In this document: in pieces, positions 1 through 5,130 of the stretch | Layout of the letters: each line of letters begins with the position of its first letter | Position numbering within the stretch: the first letter of the stretch is position 1 | NCBI GenBank assembly: GCA_024711185.1 | Contig: JANJTI010000263.1 | Location: forward strand, 1 to 5,130 | Length of the DNA stretch: 5,130 bases | Source of the DNA: Brevundimonas sp. | GTDB lineage: Bacteria > Pseudomonadota > Alphaproteobacteria > Caulobacterales > Caulobacteraceae | Reading direction: 5' to 3' | Translations under genes and position numbers: made by a program | The notes under the pieces: model-generated | What the model was told of the DNA's origin: nothing | Databases searched by the model: none | The model's input: only the letters and a program-made list of their open reading frames with translations

Positions 1-455
1 ACTCCGCCTGCCGCGCCGAGCACCAGCAGGGTCTCGCCGGCCTTCAGCCGCGCCCGGTCCTTGAGCGCATACCAGCTGGTGCCATAGGTCATGGTCAGGG
101 CCGCGGCGGTGGCGAAGTCCATCCCGTCGGGGATCTTCATCAGCGTCGACGCGGGGACCGCCAGCTTCTCGACCATGCCGCCCCAGCCGGGCACGGCGAT
201 GACCCGGTCCCCCACCTGCACGCCGGCCGCTCCTTCACCCAGCGCCTCCACCACACCGGCCACTTCGCCCCCGGGCGAGAACGGGCGGTCCGGCTTGAAC
301 TGGTATTTGTCCTCGATGATCAGGGTGTCGGGGAAGTTCACGCCCACGGCCTTGACCGCCACCAGCGCCTCGCCCCGGCCGGGCGCCGGGTCGGCGACCG
401 CCTCGACGACCAGGGCTTCGGGACCGCCGGGGGCTTTCGACAGGACCGCGCGCAT
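1..455 (-). CDS. Zinc-less NAD(P)H:quinone oxidoreductase-like MDR protein (N-terminal part, cut by left window edge)
   Basis: This is a medium-chain dehydrogenase/reductase of the quinone oxidoreductase type. The family typically uses NADPH to reduce quinones or activated carbonyl and enoyl substrates in the cytosol. The visible 151 residues begin MRAVLSKAPGGPEALVVEAV and contain the N-terminal GroES-like domain. Family landmarks are VNFPDTLI (about 39-46), PFSPGGEVAGVVEALGEG (58-75) and VGDRVIA (81-87). The fragment ends in the glycine-rich start of the Rossmann fold, VLGAAGG (145-151). No cysteine is present in the visible part, so the ligands of zinc-dependent alcohol dehydrogenases are absent, which supports the QOR branch. 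The start at 455 is backed by an AAGGAG ribosome binding site seven bases upstream (463-468). Family members are about 320-340 residues, so roughly half is missing. The gene is divergent from the asparaginase gene, with 100 bp between starts. The exact substrate cannot be told. Confidence 0.9.
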   Translation of the reverse strand, partial: MRAVLSKAPGGPEALVVEAVADPAPGRGEALVAVKAVGVNFPDTLIIEDKYQFKPDRPFSPGGEVAGVVEALGEGAAGVQVGDRVIAVPGWGGMVEKLAVPASTLMKIPDGMDFATAAALTMTYGTSWYALKDRARLKAGETLLVLGAAGG

Positions 456-462
456 GAAATCT

Positions 463-468
463 CTCCTT
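463..468 (-). promoter_or_regulatory. Ribosome binding site of the quinone oxidoreductase gene
   Basis: Read on the minus strand this is AAGGAG, seven bases before the ATG at 455. It is the strongest Shine-Dalgarno match in the window and fixes the start of the oxidoreductase gene. Confidence 0.75.
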
Positions 469-555
469 TGGGACCGCGGCCCCGTGGCGCGCGTTGGTCC
501 GGAACGCTAATCAGCCCCACCCCCCTTTGGAAGGGCGCACGGAGAGACCAGCAGC

Positions 556-1428
556 ATGACGGCCCTCATTCTTCACGGCGGCGCAGGCGCCCGGCGCGGC
601 ACGGACTACAGCCGCGAGGAGGCCCACATGCGCGAGGTCGTCGAGGCGATGAAGGGGCGGCTGGAGGCCGGCGCCTCCGCCCTCGACGTGGCCGTCGAGG
701 CGACGGTGATGCTGGAGGACTCCGGTCTCTATGTCGCCGGGCGCGGCGCCAGTCCCAACCTTGCGGGAGCCTATGAACTGGACGCCAGCCTGATGGACGG
801 AACGACGCGGGAGGCCGGCGCCGTGGCCGCCCTGCAGGGCTTCCGCAATCCGATCCGCGTCGCCCGGGCGGTGATGCAGCATACGCCCCATGTCATGCTG
901 GCGGGCGAGGGCGCCGCCCTGTTCGCGGCCGAGCAGGGGCTGGAGCCGATCGGCGACGAGCCGGCCTGGTTCACCCACGCCGGGCAGTCAGACGACAACC
1001 ATCCGCCCAAGGGCAAGCTGACTCACGGCACGGTCGGCTGCTGCGTGCTCGACAGCCAGGGCCGGCTGGCCGCCGCCACCTCCACCGCCGGGGTGTTCGG
1101 GAAGATGCCCGGCCGCGTCGGCGACACCCCGATCCCCGGCGCCGGCAGCTGGGCGGACGGGCGGGTGGCGGTGTCCTCGACGGGTACCGGCGAATATTTC
1201 ATTCGCGCCGTGGCCGCGGCGAAGGTCGCGTGGCGGGTCGAGACGGGGCAACCGCTGGCGGAGGCGGCGCAGGCGGTGATCGACGACATCGGCGCCATGG
1301 GCGGCGACGGCGGCCTGATCGCCCTCGACCGGGACGGGAACATCGCCCAGCCCTATAACAGCCAGGGCATGAAGCGGGCCTGGCTGACGCCTGGCGGCGA
1401 GATCGGGGTCGAGGTGTTCGGGCGCTGA
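556..1428 (+). CDS. iaaA: Isoaspartyl peptidase / type III L-asparaginase (Ntn hydrolase)
   Basis: This 290-residue protein belongs to the plant-type asparaginase family of N-terminal nucleophile hydrolases, which cleave isoaspartyl dipeptides and L-asparagine. It is made as a precursor that self-cleaves before a threonine. The N-terminal HGGAG motif is at residues 7-11. The nucleophile is predicted to be Thr159 in HGTVG, so cleavage after Gly158 would give alpha (1-158) and beta (159-290) subunits. The beta chain carries the other family motifs: ATSTAG (174-179, second active-site Thr), PGRVGD (185-190, substrate-binding Arg and Asp), STGTGE (208-213) and GGDGG (249-253). E. coli IaaA is about 320 residues. 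The shortening here appears to fall partly in the linker before the nucleophile (about 143-156). There is no signal peptide, so it is cytosolic. A GGAGA at 541-545 lies ten bases before the ATG, and the protein starts directly in the conserved first strand. The gene appears monocistronic; the next start is over 100 bp away. Confidence 0.93.
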   Translation: MTALILHGGAGARRGTDYSREEAHMREVVEAMKGRLEAGASALDVAVEATVMLEDSGLYVAGRGASPNLAGAYELDASLMDGTTREAGAVAALQGFRNPIRVARAVMQHTPHVMLAGEGAALFAAEQGLEPIGDEPAWFTHAGQSDDNHPPKGKLTHGTVGCCVLDSQGRLAAATSTAGVFGKMPGRVGDTPIPGAGSWADGRVAVSSTGTGEYFIRAVAAAKVAWRVETGQPLAEAAQAVIDDIGAMGGDGGLIALDRDGNIAQPYNSQGMKRAWLTPGGEIGVEVFGR

Positions 1429-1460
1429 GCCTGCGGCCAAAGCGGGACCATTACGGCGAT

Positions 1461-1498
1461 TTCATCCTTCGGCGAGCACGGTTCATCCAGGGTTCACC
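1461..1498 (+). promoter_or_regulatory. Candidate tandem direct-repeat operator upstream of the lipoprotein genes
   Basis: TTCATCC occurs at 1461-1467 and again at 1482-1488, and a related TTCACC follows at 1493-1498. The last two sit inside GGTTCA repeats (1480-1485 and 1491-1496). Spacings are 21 and 11 bp, about two turns and one turn of the helix, so all copies face the same side. An 11 bp period is typical of OmpR/PhoB-family tandem sites. The last repeat ends ten bases before a weak -10-like CTTAAG (1509-1514), which is where such an activator would replace a -35 element. The repeats are seen; the operator role and the regulator class are inferred. Confidence 0.4.
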
Positions 1499-1507
1499 GG
1501 CCGCCCG

Positions 1508-1514
1508 GCTTAAG
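1508..1514 (+). promoter_or_regulatory. Possible -10 element for the first lipoprotein gene
   Basis: GCTTAAG is the most AT-rich spot shortly upstream of the gene and loosely resembles the alphaproteobacterial -10 form GCTATA. Transcription would start near 1520, giving a leader of about 18 bases before the ATG at 1538. No good -35 hexamer lies at the right distance, which fits an activator-dependent promoter but equally fits a chance match. Confidence 0.25.
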
Positions 1515-1527
1515 CGTTGCGGGAAAC

Positions 1528-1532
1528 GAGGA
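1528..1532 (+). promoter_or_regulatory. Ribosome binding site that favours the ATG start at 1538
   Basis: GAGGA lies five bases before the ATG at 1538. An in-frame TTG at 1517 would add seven residues in front, but this Shine-Dalgarno sequence would then fall inside the coding region. The site therefore decides for the ATG. Confidence 0.65.
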
Positions 1533-1537
1533 CCGCC

Positions 1538-2065
1538 ATGACCGCCAGAACCGCCGCCGCCGCCATCCTCCTGCTCGCCGCCGCCGCCTGCGCGCCGGTG
1601 GTCCAGGGCGGTCCGCCCATCCCCCTGCCGCCGGGCCTGCAGGAGACGGCGCAGCTCGGCTCGGTGATCGTCTCCAGCGACTGGCTGGAGGCGGAGGAGG
1701 ACTTCTCCGACACCTTCTCCGACGAGGTCGGCGAGGAACTGGCCCGCTGCATGCACGGCACGGCCCCGGTCGACGTCCGCATCCATCTCGACAATCTCGA
1801 TCGGGCGGGCCGCCTGGAGACCCTGATCCGGGGCGATGGCGTGCATACGCTCAGCGGCACGGTCGAGTTCGTCCTGCCAGGGCCGGACCGGCAGGTCGTC
1901 GGCCGCTTTCCGGTGGAGGTCGCGACCAGCGCCCAGGGTCGCCTCGGCGGCCTCCTCGGCGACCGGCAGATGATGGTCTCGGAGGAGTTCGGCCGGGCGG
2001 TGTGCGACCAGGCCTTCGGGCGCAATCCCCGCATGCGGGGCCCGCACAACGCCACCCGCGGCTGA
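1538..2065 (+). CDS. Small lipoprotein of unknown function, first of a paralogous pair
   Basis: This 175-residue protein matches no family I can name. It opens with a short charged stretch (Arg4), an Ala/Leu-rich hydrophobic segment (6-17) and Cys18 followed by Ala, reading LLAAAACAP. That is a lipoprotein signal with a slightly loose lipobox (Ala at -3). Ala at +2 rather than Asp predicts outer-membrane sorting by the Lol pathway. A Pro-rich linker (26-32) leads into a compact domain. Its visible parts are a strand (VIVSS, 43-47), a helix around F56-C71, a strand with a DNLDRAG motif (85-91), a probable hairpin from SGTVEFV (106-112), and a terminal helix ending in FGR (160-162). The only cysteines besides Cys18 are Cys71 and Cys156. 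The last 13 residues are absent from the paralogue encoded 55 bases downstream. The two genes are probably co-transcribed. Confidence 0.85.
   Translation: MTARTAAAAILLLAAAACAPVVQGGPPIPLPPGLQETAQLGSVIVSSDWLEAEEDFSDTFSDEVGEELARCMHGTAPVDVRIHLDNLDRAGRLETLIRGDGVHTLSGTVEFVLPGPDRQVVGRFPVEVATSAQGRLGGLLGDRQMMVSEEFGRAVCDQAFGRNPRMRGPHNATRG
2027..2040 (+). repeat. 14 bp perfect palindrome in the 3' end of the first lipoprotein gene
   Basis: CCCCGCATGCGGGG is fully self-complementary and would form a five-pair stem with a CATG loop in RNA. It lies within the codons for the C-terminal extension that the downstream paralogue lacks. No U-run follows, so it is not an obvious terminator. A role in mRNA structure is possible but unproven. 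Confidence 0.45.
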
Positions 2066-2078
2066 CGGCATTGCCGCG
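2057..2078 (+). repeat. Weak hairpin across the stop codon of the first lipoprotein gene
   Basis: CGCGGC (2057-2062) pairs with GCCGCG (2073-2078) around a ten-base loop that contains the stop codon. No T-run follows, so it probably does not terminate transcription. It may simply reflect the high GC content. Confidence 0.25.
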
Positions 2079-2085
2079 AATTCAC

Positions 2086-2113
2086 TTGGTCCGCCGGAGC
2101 CGCCCGCCAAACT
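2086..2113 (+). promoter_or_regulatory. Weak candidate promoter for a leaderless second lipoprotein transcript
   Basis: TTGGTC (2086-2091) and CAAACT (2108-2113) are 16 bases apart, and each matches three of six consensus positions. Transcription would begin at about 2120-2121, on the ATG itself. This would explain why no Shine-Dalgarno sequence is found within reach of the start. The match is poor and may be chance. Confidence 0.2.
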
Positions 2114-2120
2114 GGGTCGG

Positions 2121-2585
2121 ATGACACGGAATCGACTCGCGCCGCTGACCGTCCTCGCCCTGCTGCTCGGCGGTTGCGCCGGCGGGCTGGACCAGACCTC
2201 GCCGATCCCGGCCCCCCTTGGCGCCGGTGACGCCGTCCGGGTGGAGCGGATCGAGGTGCGCAGCAGCTTCTACAATCCCCGCGACGCCTTCCACGAGACC
2301 TTCGAGGCGGGGGTGCGGCCGGCGCTGGATCGATGCGCCAGCGGAGCCCGGCCCGTGACCCTGCGCGCCTGGATCCACGACCTCGACCGCAGCGGTTCGC
2401 TGCAGCGCGAGGACGGGCGGGTGCACCTGCCAGGGACGGTCGAGCTGGTCGACCGCGGACGGGTGATCGCGCGCGCCCGCATCGCCGTCGACGCCCCCGC
2501 GCCCGAAGGCGGTCTCCCCGCTCACCGGGCGGCCACCTCGCAGGCGTTCGGGGCCGCCATCTGCCGGGACATCTTCGGCCGCTGA
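2121..2585 (+). CDS. Small lipoprotein of unknown function, second of a paralogous pair
   Basis: This 154-residue protein has a clean lipoprotein signal: Arg3 and Arg5, a hydrophobic stretch (7-16) and the lipobox LGGC with Cys19. Ala at +2 predicts the outer membrane. The mature part aligns without gaps to the upstream protein, one residue out of register, from PIP (28-30) to about residue 94. It shares the F-x-x-T-F helix start (57-61), Cys72, P-V (78-79), LDR-x-G (88-92), GTVELV (105-110) and the end FGAAICRDIFGR (143-154) with Cys148. Apart from Cys19, these are its only cysteines, so a periplasmic disulfide is plausible. It stops exactly at FGR, where its neighbour has 13 more residues. 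There is no good ribosome binding site: the nearest GGAG (2096-2099) is 21 bases away. No in-frame ATG, GTG or TTG lies just upstream. The function is unknown. Confidence 0.85.
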   Translation: MTRNRLAPLTVLALLLGGCAGGLDQTSPIPAPLGAGDAVRVERIEVRSSFYNPRDAFHETFEAGVRPALDRCASGARPVTLRAWIHDLDRSGSLQREDGRVHLPGTVELVDRGRVIARARIAVDAPAPEGGLPAHRAATSQAFGAAICRDIFGR

Positions 2586-2593
2586 TACGAAAG

Positions 2594-2619
2594 AGGCCGG
2601 CGGAGCGATCCGCCGGCCT
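2594..2619. terminator. Bidirectional terminator hairpin between convergent genes
   Basis: AGGCCGGCGGA (2594-2604) and TCCGCCGGCCT (2609-2619) form a perfect 11 bp stem around a GCGA (GNRA-type) loop. It sits eight bases after the stop of the second lipoprotein gene and 24 bases after the stop of the convergent aconitase gene. On the minus strand the stem is followed by CTTTCG, a short T-rich tail. On the plus strand there is no T-run. It therefore looks better as an intrinsic terminator for aconitase, but it probably serves both. Confidence 0.75.
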
Positions 2620-2643
2620 TGATCGTCCGGACTGGCGAAGGAT

Positions 2644-5130
<2,487 letters not shown>

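Noticed and set aside
91..510. Plus-strand open frame opposite the oxidoreductase
   Set aside because: It is Ser/Thr/Pro/Ala-rich with no motif. The opposite strand encodes a clear MDR protein with a good ribosome binding site.
456..555. Promoters in the divergent spacer, including the AT-richer GCTAATCAGC (506-515) and the small inverted repeat CCCTT-TGG-AAGGG (523-535)
   Set aside because: No -35/-10 pair with acceptable spacing was found on either strand. The inverted repeat is short with a three-base loop, so neither is claimed as a feature.
1517..1537. TTG as an alternative start of the first lipoprotein
   Set aside because: The ATG at 1538 has a GAGGA at the correct distance and gives a signal peptide of normal length. 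The TTG has no well-placed ribosome binding site.
1551..1589. GCC-rich trinucleotide tract that could be a slippage repeat
   Set aside because: It is interrupted and is explained by alanine codons of the lipoprotein signal peptide in a GC-rich genome.
1451..2127. Two overlapping minus-strand open frames opposite the first lipoprotein gene
   Set aside because: The plus-strand frame has a lipoprotein signal, a ribosome binding site and a paralogue next door. The minus-strand frames have none of these and show shifted-frame composition.

Overview
The DNA is very GC-rich with strong G/C bias at third codon positions. Its proteins look alphaproteobacterial: an AcnA-type aconitase, a short type III asparaginase and small Ala/Arg-rich lipoproteins. 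A member of the Caulobacterales or a close relative is a reasonable guess, but no rRNA or clade-specific marker is present to prove it. No mobile element, tRNA, CRISPR array or sign of recent transfer was seen. Two genes run off the window edges.

Layout from left to right: (1) The N-terminal half of a zinc-less quinone oxidoreductase-like MDR enzyme lies on the minus strand and is cut by the left edge. (2) About 100 bp separate it from a divergent, complete isoaspartyl peptidase/type III L-asparaginase gene on the plus strand (556-1428). (3) A 109 bp spacer (1429-1537) holds a tandem TTCA-type direct repeat with helical spacing just upstream of a weak -10-like sequence. (4) Two small lipoprotein genes follow on the plus strand (1538-2065 and 2121-2585). 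They are recognisably paralogous to each other and belong to no family I can name. (5) A perfect 11 bp GC-rich hairpin with a GCGA loop sits between the second lipoprotein gene and the convergent aconitase gene. (6) The aconitase gene occupies the rest on the minus strand (2644-5130), with its N-terminus beyond the right edge.

The enzymes are housekeeping: aconitase in the TCA cycle, the peptidase in turnover of isoaspartyl dipeptides and asparagine, and the oxidoreductase probably in NADPH-dependent reduction of quinones or reactive carbonyls. Nothing links them into one pathway. The least explained part is the lipoprotein pair. Both copies have a lipobox followed by Ala at +2, exactly two further cysteines at equivalent positions, and an aligned core with a shared LDR-x-G motif and a GTVE motif. 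They look like a duplicated envelope protein, possibly co-transcribed and possibly under a response-regulator-type direct-repeat operator. This is the best candidate for undescribed biology here, but the sequence alone does not reveal its function.
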